From positions 1-64,000 of the forward strand of contig JAEUVO010000022.1 of assembly GCA_016786885.1 (NCBI GenBank): a DNA stretch of 64,000 bases, given 5' to 3'. Every line of letters starts with the position of its first letter. Position 1 is the first letter of the stretch. Source of the stretch: Chitinophagaceae bacterium (GTDB lineage Bacteria; Bacteroidota; Bacteroidia; Chitinophagales; Chitinophagaceae). Shown piece by piece: positions 35,935 through 44,878 of this stretch. The translations under genes and the position numbers were made by a program. Below the pieces are notes generated by a model that worked only from the letters and a program-made list of their open reading frames with translations, was not told where the DNA came from and made no database searches.

Positions 35935-36648
35935 TTACTTCCTGTAAGGATTGTTGTACCAGGATCCGTCGATTTCTTTTACAATATTTTCAATATCCTT
36001 ATCCAGTTTATTCTTTGCAAGGTCCCAATCCTGTTTCAGGTTGCCTCCTACAAAAAAGGCAACTGTCTGATAAAACCTTGCATTCAATCCGCCTTTATAT
36101 TCTTTGATAATTTCATAACAGTTATTTCCCGTTTGACGGTTAATCAGTTTCATCAGAATTTTTCCCTGGTACACTGACAGGTTAGAAAGAGGATCGCTGA
36201 ATTGTTTTTTCAGTTCTTTCTCTCTTGATTTAATATATGCCTTTCGTTCTTTTTTCGAACTTACATTCGCAAGGTTTGCATTAATATCATTGATCGTGGC
36301 ACCGGCGATCCGGGCATAAGGGTAAGTAACATAAACAGCATTTCTAAGCCGGGTCCATTCTTCAATATATTTTTTCAGTTTTTCAGGGGACAGGTTGGAA
36401 ACCCATGCCATTTCCATTTCCTTATAATTGACTATTTCATGGTGATACCAGATGGCGGGAAGAATAATGGTGTCGTTCGGGCCCCATTTTTTGCGTTGCT
36501 CTTTCATGTATTGAAGGGCCCATTCAGTTGAGTCAACTGCAGGCTCGGGTGCCGGAGACGGGGTTTGGCTAAAAACAGAGCTGCTTGTCATTGTTGCAAA
36601 GACAAGTAGCAGGAAAAGGAGAGGTATATTTTTTTTAGCGTAATCCAC
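35935..36648 (-). CDS. DUF4294-family exported protein
   Basis: A 237-residue protein. Residues 1-28 form a signal peptide (FLLLVFATMTSSSVFSQ). The rest is helical and basic, with the typical DUF4294 segment NDTIILPAIWYHHEIVNYKE and RLRNAVYVTYPYARIAGATIND, and a helix of Lys/Glu (KERKAYIKSREKELKKQF). The family is Bacteroidota-specific and of unknown function. It lies between bshB1 and ccmF, with 92 and 83 bases of spacing. Confidence 0.8.
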   Translation of the reverse strand: MDYAKKNIPLLFLLLVFATMTSSSVFSQTPSPAPEPAVDSTEWALQYMKEQRKKWGPNDTIILPAIWYHHEIVNYKEMEMAWVSNLSPEKLKKYIEEWTRLRNAVYVTYPYARIAGATINDINANLANVSSKKERKAYIKSREKELKKQFSDPLSNLSVYQGKILMKLINRQTGNNCYEIIKEYKGGLNARFYQTVAFFVGGNLKQDWDLAKNKLDKDIENIVKEIDGSWYNNPYRK

Positions 36649-36731
36649 CAGGGATAAAATTAGAAAACAGTATTCGTATTTCTTATACGGACAGTAAAAC
36701 TACGAAAGACGCTGTTTTAAAAATGTCAAAA

Positions 36732-39197
36732 TTAGGACTCGGTCCTGCTAGCCCGGTTTAACCGGATACGCCGTACCATACTGATAATGATGCCAATCGC
36801 TGTTATCCATACACCATACCAAAGTAGTTTGATAAGGGGGAAACGGTAGGCCTTTAGCGTTACATATTTCATTACAGCATTTGATTCTTTAACACCAAGC
36901 TCTATACTTTTATCCGGATTTACTTTTTGCAGCTGAAGTATAAGACTTTCAGAAGTTATGGTATCCGGTATGGCAAACCATTCCCCTTTAGCATTAGCCA
37001 GCCGGGAAGTAACTGAAAACACGGAGCCTGTTTTAGAATAGATTTTCAGTGGTACTTCATACAACATTCCCTGGGCACCAAACAGTTCCTGGGGAACGCT
37101 GTCTTTTTGTTTTACATCCTGTACAATGATAAATCCTTTACTATAAAAGAGAGAATCTCCCTGCTTGCGGGTATATGGTTTAAATGAAGTGGTATCTTTT
37201 GCATTTTCAGGATTGGGAATAGAAGTGATATAAGTAAATACATCATGATCCCAGTAATGTTTGGCATCAGGGTTGGCCATCAAACCTTCGTTCCCCTTAT
37301 AATTAACAAAAGCATTTGGCATCAGCACAAATTCTTCCTTGCCGTCATTGCTTTTGAACCTTACCTTATAGAACCATAACTGCTTCTTCGGATGTGCTGA
37401 GTCACCTTCATATGTAAGTGAGTAGCGGCCCATATTTGCTGTCATGTCTTTAACAAGGGTAAGATTTTCTCTTGGATCTTCTCCTTCTGCCAATGGTGCC
37501 GGAATACCGCCAATATTATTAGATAATACTTCTTTATTGGAGGAAGATATCAGGATGCCCAGAAGTACCATACCAAAACCCACATGAGCAATTGAACCTC
37601 CCGAAAGTTTCAGGTTGCCTTTCAAGCCAAGCCAGATATAACCGGCGTTGGCTACTATGGTATAAATGCTGCAAATTACAGCCAGCCAGATAGAGCCCTG
37701 GAAGATGGGACCTTTTTTATTGTAATTGATCTCACCGAAAAGGAAGAACAACAAGGAAAGAGCAGCGGTAATGACAGTTGGTATTAATATCTTTTTCCAG
37801 AAGTATTGTCCCGAAGTGTCCTTATATTTTAAATATTGAGAGATAGCTGTCAGGGCCGCAACAATTATAGCTACATAGACCTGGATACTATTATAAGCGA
37901 ATTCCGCATCTTCCGGAGGGGCGATTTGAGTTCCGAATATTTTATTGAAAACCGGTAAAGATGTTTTTCCAATGATTACAATGGCCGAAAGAAAGAAAAC
38001 CAAAGCTCCGATAAACATCCAGAATTCACGGGAAGAAGTATTTTCCTCCTTTTGAACTGACGGAATCTGCTTGTACCTGTAAAAAAAGAATGCTAACGAA
38101 GGCAGTACAAAGATCAGCAGGAAGGTAAGCAACTGAAAGTTCATACCCAGATCGGTAAAAGCATGTACTGATGATTCTCCCAGTATTCCACTACGGGTAA
38201 GGAAAGTGGAATAAAGAATGAACCCAAAAGCAAGGATGAAGAACAAGTAAGTAGCTCTGAGGGAATGACCGCTATGCCTGTAAATAAGTAATGTGTGAAG
38301 ACCGGACACTAATATCATCCATGGCACCAGTGAGGCGTTCTCAACAGGATCCCATGCCCAATAGCCGCCAAATGTAAGTGACTCGTAAGCCCACATGCCG
38401 CCCATCATAATACCTACTCCCAATACAGCAGCTGAAAACAATGCCCATGGTAAAGCAGGCTTTGTCCATTCGCCAAATTGTTTCTTCCATAAGCCTGCCA
38501 TAGCAAAGGCAAAGGGTACGATAGTAGAAGCAAATCCCATGAACAAAACCGGTGGGTGGATCACCATCCAGTAATTTTGCAATAAAGGATTCAGATCATT
38601 TCCATCTTTAACTGATTGCATGTAATCAGGACGCAAAGGCTGGTTTACATCAAAGTTGATGTGCAGGCCAGGGGCATTATCAAACACACCTGAATCTCTT
38701 AAAAGAATAAACGGGTTAGAGCCCATTTTCCACCCAAAAATATAAATGCCGGCAACCATTGTTGCCAATGCAAATTGGGCAAAACTTACTATCGTCATCA
38801 CCGGGGCTTCCCATTTACCACTACGCTTGATAAGAATAACACCCAGAATACTGTGACAGGCACTCCAGAGCAGAAAACTTCCTTCCTGGCCTTCCCAGAA
38901 ACAGGCCAGCAGGTATTTGAATTCCAATGACCGGCTGCTATGTTTCCATGCATAATGGTACTCGAACAGATGGTTGTGAATGATATAAAATAAAATACCG
39001 AAAATGGAGAAAACGGAGATCACTTCAACAATGAAGGCATAACGGGCCAATTTTTTCCAGGCGATCGAATCCGTTTCGTTCTTTGATTGAGCGGCAAGAA
39101 AATAAGTAACTGTGGCAAGAAGGGAAGCTACCAGAGAAAGCACAATGAAAAAATGTCCTAATTGTCCGGGTAATAAATTTTCTCCGATATAGTCCAT
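36732..39197 (-). CDS. ccmF: Cytochrome c maturation protein CcmF (heme lyase)
   Basis: An 821-residue multi-pass membrane protein. The heme-handling WWD motif is visible as FGGYWAWDPVENASLVPWM in the middle of the N-terminal half. HPPVLFMGFA and HTLLIYRHSGHSLRAT carry the conserved His residues. The C-terminal third has a periplasmic domain (about 560-780) before the last membrane span, as in CcmF. It attaches heme to apocytochrome c using heme delivered by CcmE. ccmE lies 59 bases upstream (in the direction of transcription). ccmA, B, C and D are outside the window. Confidence 0.94.
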   Translation of the reverse strand: MDYIGENLLPGQLGHFFIVLSLVASLLATVTYFLAAQSKNETDSIAWKKLARYAFIVEVISVFSIFGILFYIIHNHLFEYHYAWKHSSRSLEFKYLLACFWEGQEGSFLLWSACHSILGVILIKRSGKWEAPVMTIVSFAQFALATMVAGIYIFGWKMGSNPFILLRDSGVFDNAPGLHINFDVNQPLRPDYMQSVKDGNDLNPLLQNYWMVIHPPVLFMGFASTIVPFAFAMAGLWKKQFGEWTKPALPWALFSAAVLGVGIMMGGMWAYESLTFGGYWAWDPVENASLVPWMILVSGLHTLLIYRHSGHSLRATYLFFILAFGFILYSTFLTRSGILGESSVHAFTDLGMNFQLLTFLLIFVLPSLAFFFYRYKQIPSVQKEENTSSREFWMFIGALVFFLSAIVIIGKTSLPVFNKIFGTQIAPPEDAEFAYNSIQVYVAIIVAALTAISQYLKYKDTSGQYFWKKILIPTVITAALSLLFFLFGEINYNKKGPIFQGSIWLAVICSIYTIVANAGYIWLGLKGNLKLSGGSIAHVGFGMVLLGILISSSNKEVLSNNIGGIPAPLAEGEDPRENLTLVKDMTANMGRYSLTYEGDSAHPKKQLWFYKVRFKSNDGKEEFVLMPNAFVNYKGNEGLMANPDAKHYWDHDVFTYITSIPNPENAKDTTSFKPYTRKQGDSLFYSKGFIIVQDVKQKDSVPQELFGAQGMLYEVPLKIYSKTGSVFSVTSRLANAKGEWFAIPDTITSESLILQLQKVNPDKSIELGVKESNAVMKYVTLKAYRFPLIKLLWYGVWITAIGIIISMVRRIRLNRASRTES

Positions 39198-39256
39198 ACT
39201 GTAGTTTAGAATTATTTACAGATAAAATTGCTGCAGCTATAGTTTGCGCAGGGTCA

Positions 39257-39673
39257 TTATTTCTTTGCAGGAACGTTCCCCGGGTGTGTACCGCCTTTTG
39301 CCTGTTCTTCTTTGTATTTGGATGGGCATTTGGTTTGTATGTCTTTGCATTCAAATTGCCCGTTATTATACTTCCCTTTTAATACTAATTTTTCACTGAT
39401 TTCAAGATTGTCTGGCTTGGCATTATGATAAACCACTTTCACAGACTTGCCAAGGGTATCAATAGCGATGAAACTCAAATAGTTTGGATTATTAACGGCA
39501 TCGTATTCAATAGGTTGGGATTTGTCCAGTTTGGCCATCAAGTGAACGAATTTACCAGGCTTTGCCATGGCAGTATCAATCGTATCATAAGTGCTGGCTG
39601 TTTTCAGGAAAGTAAGTAAGATGCCAATAGAGCCGGCAATTAAAACCAGCAGGATTATATGTATTTTCTTCAT
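39257..39673 (-). CDS. ccmE: CcmE-type heme chaperone with a CxxxY heme-binding motif
   Basis: A 138-residue protein with one N-terminal membrane segment (IHIILLVLIAGSIGILLTFL) and an OB-fold domain (FVHLMAKLDKSQPIEY, KVVYHNAKPDNLEISEKLVLKGKYNNGQFECKDI). At the heme site the usual HxxxY is replaced by Cys116-Pro-Ser-Lys-Tyr120. CxxxY-type CcmE proteins are known from some archaea and sulfate reducers. Start ATG 39673 is used; the extension upstream lacks support. It shares a transcript with ccmF. Confidence 0.87.
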   Translation of the reverse strand: MKKIHIILLVLIAGSIGILLTFLKTASTYDTIDTAMAKPGKFVHLMAKLDKSQPIEYDAVNNPNYLSFIAIDTLGKSVKVVYHNAKPDNLEISEKLVLKGKYNNGQFECKDIQTKCPSKYKEEQAKGGTHPGNVPAKK

Positions 39674-39691
39674 GGATTTTTGTTTGCAGTG

Positions 39692-39699
39692 CAAAGGTA
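39692..39699 (-). promoter_or_regulatory. Predicted -7 box of the ccmE-ccmF operon
   Basis: Minus strand reads TACCTTTG, a match to TAnnTTTG, 18 bases upstream of the ccmE ATG. Confidence 0.45.
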
Positions 39700-39794
39700 G
39701 GCCAAAATTCCATTAAGGATGCGATGAGAAAAATCGGCTACTAGCTGACAATTATCACCTTAAATGCAAATAACCGGGCAGCCCGATTTGACCC

Positions 39795-39802
39795 TATATT
39801 TG
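39795..39802 (+). promoter_or_regulatory. Predicted -7 box of the acyl-CoA dehydrogenase gene
   Basis: TATATTTG matches TAnnTTTG, about 40 bases upstream of the ATG at 39842. It also lies in the divergent region shared with ccmE. Confidence 0.45.
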
Positions 39803-39841
39803 CACAGCTAACACTTGTTTGGGTTTGTAAAATATTTCTAT

Positions 39842-40996
39842 ATGTTATTTCAACTGACTGAAGAGCAACTGATGATTCAAAAAGCCGCCAGGGATTTTGC
39901 ACAAAATGAATGCCTGCCGGGAGTAATTGAAAGGGATGAAAAGCAACAATTTCCCCGGGAGCAGATCACCAAACTGGCAGAACTTGGTTTTATGGGTATG
40001 ATGGTGAAACCAGAATATGGTGGTGCAGGGATGGATACGGTAAGTTATGTACTGGCTATGGAAGAAATAAGTAAAGTAGATGCCAGTGTGAGTGTTTGTA
40101 TGAGTGTTAACAACAGCCTCGTATGCTATGGTCTGCAGGAATATGGCAACGAAGAACAAAAGCAGAAATATCTATCTCCATTGGCGCAGGGACAAAAAGA
40201 TGGTGAATTGTATATTGGCGCATTTATGCTGAGCGAACCCGAAGCTGGTAGTGATGCTACTTCACAAAGAACGACAGCAGAAGACAAGGGAGATCATTAC
40301 CTGTTAAATGGCACGAAGAACTGGATAACTAATGGTGGAACAGCTTCGGTTTACCTGGTAATAGCACAAACTGACCCGGCAAAGGGTTCAAAAGGGATCA
40401 ATTGCCTGATAGTGGAAAAGAACTGGCCGGGAGTTGTAGTGGCAGCCAAGGAAAACAAGTTGGGTATCAGGGGAAGTGATACCCATACTGTAATGTTCAA
40501 TGATGTGAAAGTGCCTAAAGAAAACAGGATCGGGGATGATGGATTTGGATTCAAGTTCGCAATGAAAACATTGGCTGGGGGCAGAATTGGGATAGCCTCC
40601 CAGGCACTGGGTATTGCCAGCGGAGCATATGAATTGGCAAAAACCTATTCGAAAACGAGGAAAGCCTTTGGTACTGAAATTATGAACCACCAGATCATCG
40701 CTTTCAAGCTGGCTGATATGGCTACCCGGATAGAAGCTGCCAGGTTACTTTGTCTGAAAGCTGCCTGGGAAAAAGATAATGATATTGACTATACGCTCAG
40801 CTCTTCGATGGCCAAAGTATATGCTTCTGAAACAGCCATGTGGACCACTACAGAAGCAGTACAGATACATGGCGGCTATGGTTTTGTAAAAGAATATCAT
40901 GTAGAAAGGCTGATGCGGGATGCCAAGATTACCCAGATATACGAAGGTACCAGTGAGGTGCAGCGGATCGTTATCAGCAGATCTATCTTAAAATAA
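39842..40996 (+). CDS. Acyl-CoA dehydrogenase
   Basis: A 384-residue flavoprotein of the ACAD family. The N-terminal helical domain is followed by GAFMLSEPEAGSDATSQRTTA (substrate/FAD segment) and a C-terminal domain ending IYEGTSEVQRIVISR, in which Glu368 is the catalytic base, the position used by short- and medium-chain enzymes. It oxidises acyl-CoA to enoyl-CoA in fatty-acid or amino-acid breakdown. Start ATG 39842; an upstream in-frame start overlaps the promoter. It is followed by a terminator. Confidence 0.95.
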   Translation: MLFQLTEEQLMIQKAARDFAQNECLPGVIERDEKQQFPREQITKLAELGFMGMMVKPEYGGAGMDTVSYVLAMEEISKVDASVSVCMSVNNSLVCYGLQEYGNEEQKQKYLSPLAQGQKDGELYIGAFMLSEPEAGSDATSQRTTAEDKGDHYLLNGTKNWITNGGTASVYLVIAQTDPAKGSKGINCLIVEKNWPGVVVAAKENKLGIRGSDTHTVMFNDVKVPKENRIGDDGFGFKFAMKTLAGGRIGIASQALGIASGAYELAKTYSKTRKAFGTEIMNHQIIAFKLADMATRIEAARLLCLKAAWEKDNDIDYTLSSSMAKVYASETAMWTTTEAVQIHGGYGFVKEYHVERLMRDAKITQIYEGTSEVQRIVISRSILK

Positions 40997-41017
40997 AATG
41001 GATAATTTCTTTATACT

Positions 41018-41056
41018 AATGTGCAAATGAAAGAAAATCTTTGCACATTTTAATTT
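41018..41056 (+). terminator. Rho-independent terminator after acyl-CoA dehydrogenase
   Basis: AATGTGCAAA pairs with TTTGCACATT (10 bp) around a 12-base loop, followed by TTTAATTTT. It begins 22 bases after the stop of the dehydrogenase gene. Confidence 0.8.
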
Positions 41057-41062
41057 TACAAG

Positions 41063-41743
41063 ATGCCGGTCAATACAGCGAAGTATAAAAGTATTATTAA
41101 TGAGTTAGCTGATAAGCATGCTATACTTGTTGCTGTATCTAAAACAAAACCTGTTGAGGATATTTTTGAGCTATACAACCTGGGTCATCGTGATTTTGGA
41201 GAAAACTATGTTCAGGAACTGGTAGACAAATCCGGCAGCCTTCCTTCAGATACCCGTTGGCATTTTATTGGTCATTTACAAAGCAACAAAGTAAAATATA
41301 TAGCTCCGTTTGTTCATTTGATACATGGGGTTGATAGTTTTAAGTTGTTGAAAGAGATTAACAAGCAGGGTGAAAAAGCCGGAAGAACGATTGATTGCCT
41401 TCTGCAGGTACACATTGCAGAAGAAGAAACTAAGTTTGGCTTCAATGAAGAGGAGCTTATCCTTGCAATGGGCCAGGTTAATAGTTTGAAAATTGCTCAT
41501 GTACGCATTTGCGGATTGATGGGCATGGCAAGCTTTACAACTGATATGAATGTCGTGAGAACGGAATTTGCGCATCTGAAAAAAATATTTGACACTGCCA
41601 GGACCTGTTTGCCACTTGGTCAGCATCCCATGGATATTCTCTCAATGGGTATGAGCAGTGATTATAAGATTGCGTTAGAAGAAGGAAGTAACATAGTAAG
41701 GATTGGCAGCTTGCTCTTTGGAGAAAGAGAAAAGAAAAGCTGA
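41063..41743 (+). CDS. yggS: YggS-family pyridoxal-phosphate homeostasis protein
   Basis: A 226-residue single-domain PLP protein. The PLP Lys lies in VAVSKTKPVEDI near 27-29. Other family marks are GHRDFGENYVQEL, WHFIGHLQSNKVKYI, and LSMGMSSDYKIALEEGSNIVRIGSLLFG at the C-terminus. It is thought to bind and buffer PLP and affects amino-acid pools. It lies just behind the acyl-CoA dehydrogenase terminator; no operon partner. Confidence 0.95.
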   Translation: MPVNTAKYKSIINELADKHAILVAVSKTKPVEDIFELYNLGHRDFGENYVQELVDKSGSLPSDTRWHFIGHLQSNKVKYIAPFVHLIHGVDSFKLLKEINKQGEKAGRTIDCLLQVHIAEEETKFGFNEEELILAMGQVNSLKIAHVRICGLMGMASFTTDMNVVRTEFAHLKKIFDTARTCLPLGQHPMDILSMGMSSDYKIALEEGSNIVRIGSLLFGEREKKS

Positions 41744-41803
41744 GCCGGACTTCTGGCTGGTATATTCATAATTATTCGTATTTTTTAGGTTCAATCACCT
41801 CAA

Positions 41804-42280
41804 ATGCGTTTTCTGTTTATCATCACCATTATGTTCATTTCTTTGCCTGTAATAGCACAGGAAGAAAGAGATACCACTCTTAGCCGTTGTCCTGTTTATA
41901 TTACAGATACCGCCAGTGCAAACAATTTTTTTATTGAAGGAAGGTCAGTAGTATTGAAAGTGTACCGGATGAAAGGGAAACTCACCATTAAGGTGGAGCA
42001 AAGAGATCAGTTTTTTACACTTTACTTTCATGAAAAAAGATTGAAAAATACTACCTACAAAATCAAACAAGGTTCTAAAAGCAGGGGTGAAGTGGAAGGT
42101 GCTTATACCTTTAAATCCGGTGAGCAAACCTCCTTTGTACCGGTCTTAAAAGGTACGATTGAATCTGTATTTGACAAAGAAAAGAATCTGTGGAGACTTA
42201 CCGTCAATGGAATGATCATTAACCAGGTAGAAAGAATAATAACGCACTACAGGGTCAAAGCAGTTCTGTTTGTTAAATAG
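41804..42280 (+). CDS. Small secreted protein, unknown function
   Basis: A 158-residue protein with a signal peptide (FLFIITIMFISLPVIAQ) at 1-19. The mature part is strand-rich and basic (SVVLKVYRMKGKLTIKVEQR, FTLYFHEKRLKNTTYKIKQG). I do not recognise it. It ends 2 bases before the convergent intradiol-type gene. Confidence 0.65.
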   Translation: MRFLFIITIMFISLPVIAQEERDTTLSRCPVYITDTASANNFFIEGRSVVLKVYRMKGKLTIKVEQRDQFFTLYFHEKRLKNTTYKIKQGSKSRGEVEGAYTFKSGEQTSFVPVLKGTIESVFDKEKNLWRLTVNGMIINQVERIITHYRVKAVLFVK

Positions 42281-42282
42281 TT

Positions 42283-42933
42283 TTATTTTGCCGGATAGCC
42301 GGGTATATTTTCTCCCAGTATTATATTTCTTTTTGCTTTCAGCAATCCATTGTCATTAACAGTAGTGAGGATGCCATTGCCACCTCTGAATCTGGTTTTA
42401 TTTCTCTCGTCCTCTGGCAGTAGCGGGTCATCCGCAAACAAAAATTCATCTATCCAGTATTCATTCTTGTCTGACTCTTTTATAACCGGATGAATATGCT
42501 TCGGATTATTGCTGTTAGGGTAGGAAGCTGGAACCAATGTATAGAACCTGTATTGCCCTTTGTCATTTGTTTTTGCCCAGCCTCTGATGTAACCGTGTCG
42601 TTTGTCCCATCCTTTTTCACCCCCTTTTACCGGGTACACACCTTTTTGGTCCGTATGATAAATATAAATGACGACTCCGGCAGCGGGGGTCTTTCCATCT
42701 TTTTTGTACACAATACCGCTGATCTCCAGTTTTGGTCCGGGATCATTGAAATCTGGTAATGTATCTGTCCAGTGCAATTTTTCAAAGGGCACCGGACTTT
42801 CATAAATTGCCTCACAACCTTCACAGTTGCCCCCCACTTTTGTTTTACCTTCCTCAGATGATCCTGACTCTTTTTGACCGCAGGCAGTCCATGAATTGCA
42901 AAAGGCAATTGCTATCAGCAAATATGTTTTCAT
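42283..42933 (-). CDS. Exported intradiol-dioxygenase-like lipoprotein
   Basis: A 216-residue protein. The N-terminus (FCNSWTACGQ) is a lipoprotein-like signal with Cys18. The central region has the Fe(III) site of intradiol dioxygenases: Tyr100 (DQKGVY), the RHGYIRGWAKTNDKGQYRFY segment, Tyr138 (PASY) and the pair His146 and His148 (KHIHP). Catechol and protocatechuate dioxygenases use exactly this Tyr-Tyr-His-His set. Being membrane-anchored and outside a catechol operon is unusual. Two Cys (NCEGC) near 37-40 follow the signal. Substrate unknown. Confidence 0.82.
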   Translation of the reverse strand: MKTYLLIAIAFCNSWTACGQKESGSSEEGKTKVGGNCEGCEAIYESPVPFEKLHWTDTLPDFNDPGPKLEISGIVYKKDGKTPAAGVVIYIYHTDQKGVYPVKGGEKGWDKRHGYIRGWAKTNDKGQYRFYTLVPASYPNSNNPKHIHPVIKESDKNEYWIDEFLFADDPLLPEDERNKTRFRGGNGILTTVNDNGLLKAKRNIILGENIPGYPAK

Positions 42934-43100
42934 GTAATTTTTTTGTCAACCCAATTTCGCCCAGTTTCTTCTTTTTCCTGTAATAACTACACCAGCGGAA
43001 GAAAAAACCTGATGAAATGCAGGGATGTAATTGGTCAAGTAAATCCATCCTTTAATGTAATCTGTACTACCGGCTGGAATTTGTACTTTTATTTTGAACT

Positions 43101-44126
43101 ATGCACAACGCCCCTTTCTTTATTAAGTACAAGCTGCACCATGTAATTTTCTGGCTTCTGGTGTTTGGGATATGGTTTTTTTTCAGGGTAGATGATTATT
43201 CCAGCGAACGGAAAGCTTTTATTGTTACACTGATTAAGGTAGTTGATCTTATGATCATGATCTCTGTTACCAATTACCTGTTAATACCCAGGCTGCTTTA
43301 CAGAAAAAGATACTTTCTTTTTGCAATCTGCCTGCTTACGCTGGTGATAGTAAGCAGTATTATTAAAATGAATATTATTGGAAGAGTACTCAATAGCCCG
43401 GCATTATATAACTGGAGCCAGGATATTAAAGCAAGGGTGTATGATAATATTATTCCACATTTATTTTTGGTCATAGCCGGGGCTGCTATTAAGTTAATGT
43501 TTGATTATGGGAAACTGCAGCAGCGGATGGCAGAAACAGCAAGGGAAAAGGCAGAAGCCGAGCTTAGCTTTTTAAAATCTCAGATCAACCCTCATTTTTT
43601 ATTCAACTCATTGAACTCTGTTTATTTCCTGATTGATAAGAGTAATACAGCAGCTAGGGAAACATTGCATAAATTTTCGGAAATGCTGCGTTACCAGTTG
43701 TACGAAGCTAATGGAGATAAAATACCTGTTGAAAAAGAAATTCAATACCTTAAAGATTATATGGATTTGCAGCAGCTACGAAAGGATGAAAAGTATGCTG
43801 TTAGTTTTAACTGTACGTCTTCTGCCAGAGGATTTTACATTGAGCCATTACTGCTGGTATCTTTTGTTGAAAATGCATTCAAACATATTTCACATCATAA
43901 TGATAAAACTAATTTTGTGAGAGTGGATATGCAATATCAGAACAGCAAATTGATTTTTTCGATTGAAAATTCAAAAGAAAAGCAGCCATCAATTGAGCGG
44001 CAGGGTGGTATTGGGCTAAGCAATGTCAGACGGAGGCTTGAATTGCTATATCCCGGGAAGCATGACCTGGTGATCAACAACCAGGATGATCTTTTTACAG
44101 TACACTTAAATATCCAATTGTCATGA
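43101..44126 (+). CDS. LytS-type sensor histidine kinase
   Basis: A 341-residue protein. Four membrane segments occupy about 10-140. The His-kinase region (from about 150) has the LytS/YehU phosphoacceptor motif FLKSQINPHFLFNSLNSVYF and a shortened C-terminal ATPase part with FVENAFKHISHHND (N-box) and GGIGLSNVRRRLELLYP. It overlaps the response regulator by 4 bases (ATGA). The signal is unknown. Homologues in this phylum sense envelope or nutrient cues. Confidence 0.93.
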   Translation: MHNAPFFIKYKLHHVIFWLLVFGIWFFFRVDDYSSERKAFIVTLIKVVDLMIMISVTNYLLIPRLLYRKRYFLFAICLLTLVIVSSIIKMNIIGRVLNSPALYNWSQDIKARVYDNIIPHLFLVIAGAAIKLMFDYGKLQQRMAETAREKAEAELSFLKSQINPHFLFNSLNSVYFLIDKSNTAARETLHKFSEMLRYQLYEANGDKIPVEKEIQYLKDYMDLQQLRKDEKYAVSFNCTSSARGFYIEPLLLVSFVENAFKHISHHNDKTNFVRVDMQYQNSKLIFSIENSKEKQPSIERQGGIGLSNVRRRLELLYPGKHDLVINNQDDLFTVHLNIQLS

Positions 44127-44839
44127 TAATTAATTGCATTGTCATTGATGACGAGCCACTGGCCAGAAGGGGTCTTAAGGAATATATTGCGGATGTAGAT
44201 TTTCTTAACCTTGCAGCGGAGTTTGATAATCCATTGCAGGCAACCGAACTTATCAGCAACGGGCAAGCACAGTTACTTTTTCTTGATATACAAATGCCCA
44301 AAATCACAGGGCTTGATTTTTTCAGATCTCTGCAGCACCCGCCACCGGTGATATTCACCACGGCTTATCCACAATATGCATTGGAGGGCTTTGAAGTAAA
44401 TGCTTTAGACTACCTGGTAAAGCCGGTTTCTTTTGATCGCTTTCTGAAGGCAGTGTTAAAGGCGAAAGAATACTATGAAGTAAGAAACAAGAATGTAGCA
44501 GATGCGGCTACCTCAGAATATTTTTTTATAAAAGCAGATAATAAATTGATCAGGATATTGTTTGATGAGGTCTTATTTGTAGAGGCGTTACAGAATTATG
44601 TTACCATTCATACAGTTGCAAAAAAATATATGACCTATCTTACTTTTAAATCAGTGGAAGATTATTTGCCCGCTGATAAGTTTATTAAAGTTCATAAATC
44701 TTATATTATTTCAGCATCCAGGGTTGATAGTATAGAGGGAAACGAAATAAGGATTGGCCAGCATCATATACCTATCAGCCGGAATCAGAAGGATGAAGTG
44801 ATGGAAAAGTTACTCCGAAACAGATTTTTGAAGCGCTGA
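44123..44839 (+). CDS. LytTR-family response regulator
   Basis: A 238-residue protein. The receiver domain has the phosphoacceptor Asp in LFLDIQMPKITGLDF (residue about 54) and the Lys in YLVKPVSFDRF. The C-terminal LytTR DNA-binding domain (about 130-235) reads EYFFIKADNKLIRILFDEVLFVEALQNYVTIHT. It binds direct repeats upstream of its targets, which cannot be located here. The downstream transglutaminase gene is only 39 bases away and could be a target. Confidence 0.95.
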   Translation: MIINCIVIDDEPLARRGLKEYIADVDFLNLAAEFDNPLQATELISNGQAQLLFLDIQMPKITGLDFFRSLQHPPPVIFTTAYPQYALEGFEVNALDYLVKPVSFDRFLKAVLKAKEYYEVRNKNVADAATSEYFFIKADNKLIRILFDEVLFVEALQNYVTIHTVAKKYMTYLTFKSVEDYLPADKFIKVHKSYIISASRVDSIEGNEIRIGQHHIPISRNQKDEVMEKLLRNRFLKR

Positions 44840-44878
44840 ACTATTACAGTAGCAGGATTTTCTTTAAATTTAGGAGGG

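Noticed and set aside
42854..43048. Possible small minus-strand gene overlapping the start of the intradiol-like gene
   Set aside because: About two thirds overlaps a clear gene in another frame, and the peptide is not recognisable.
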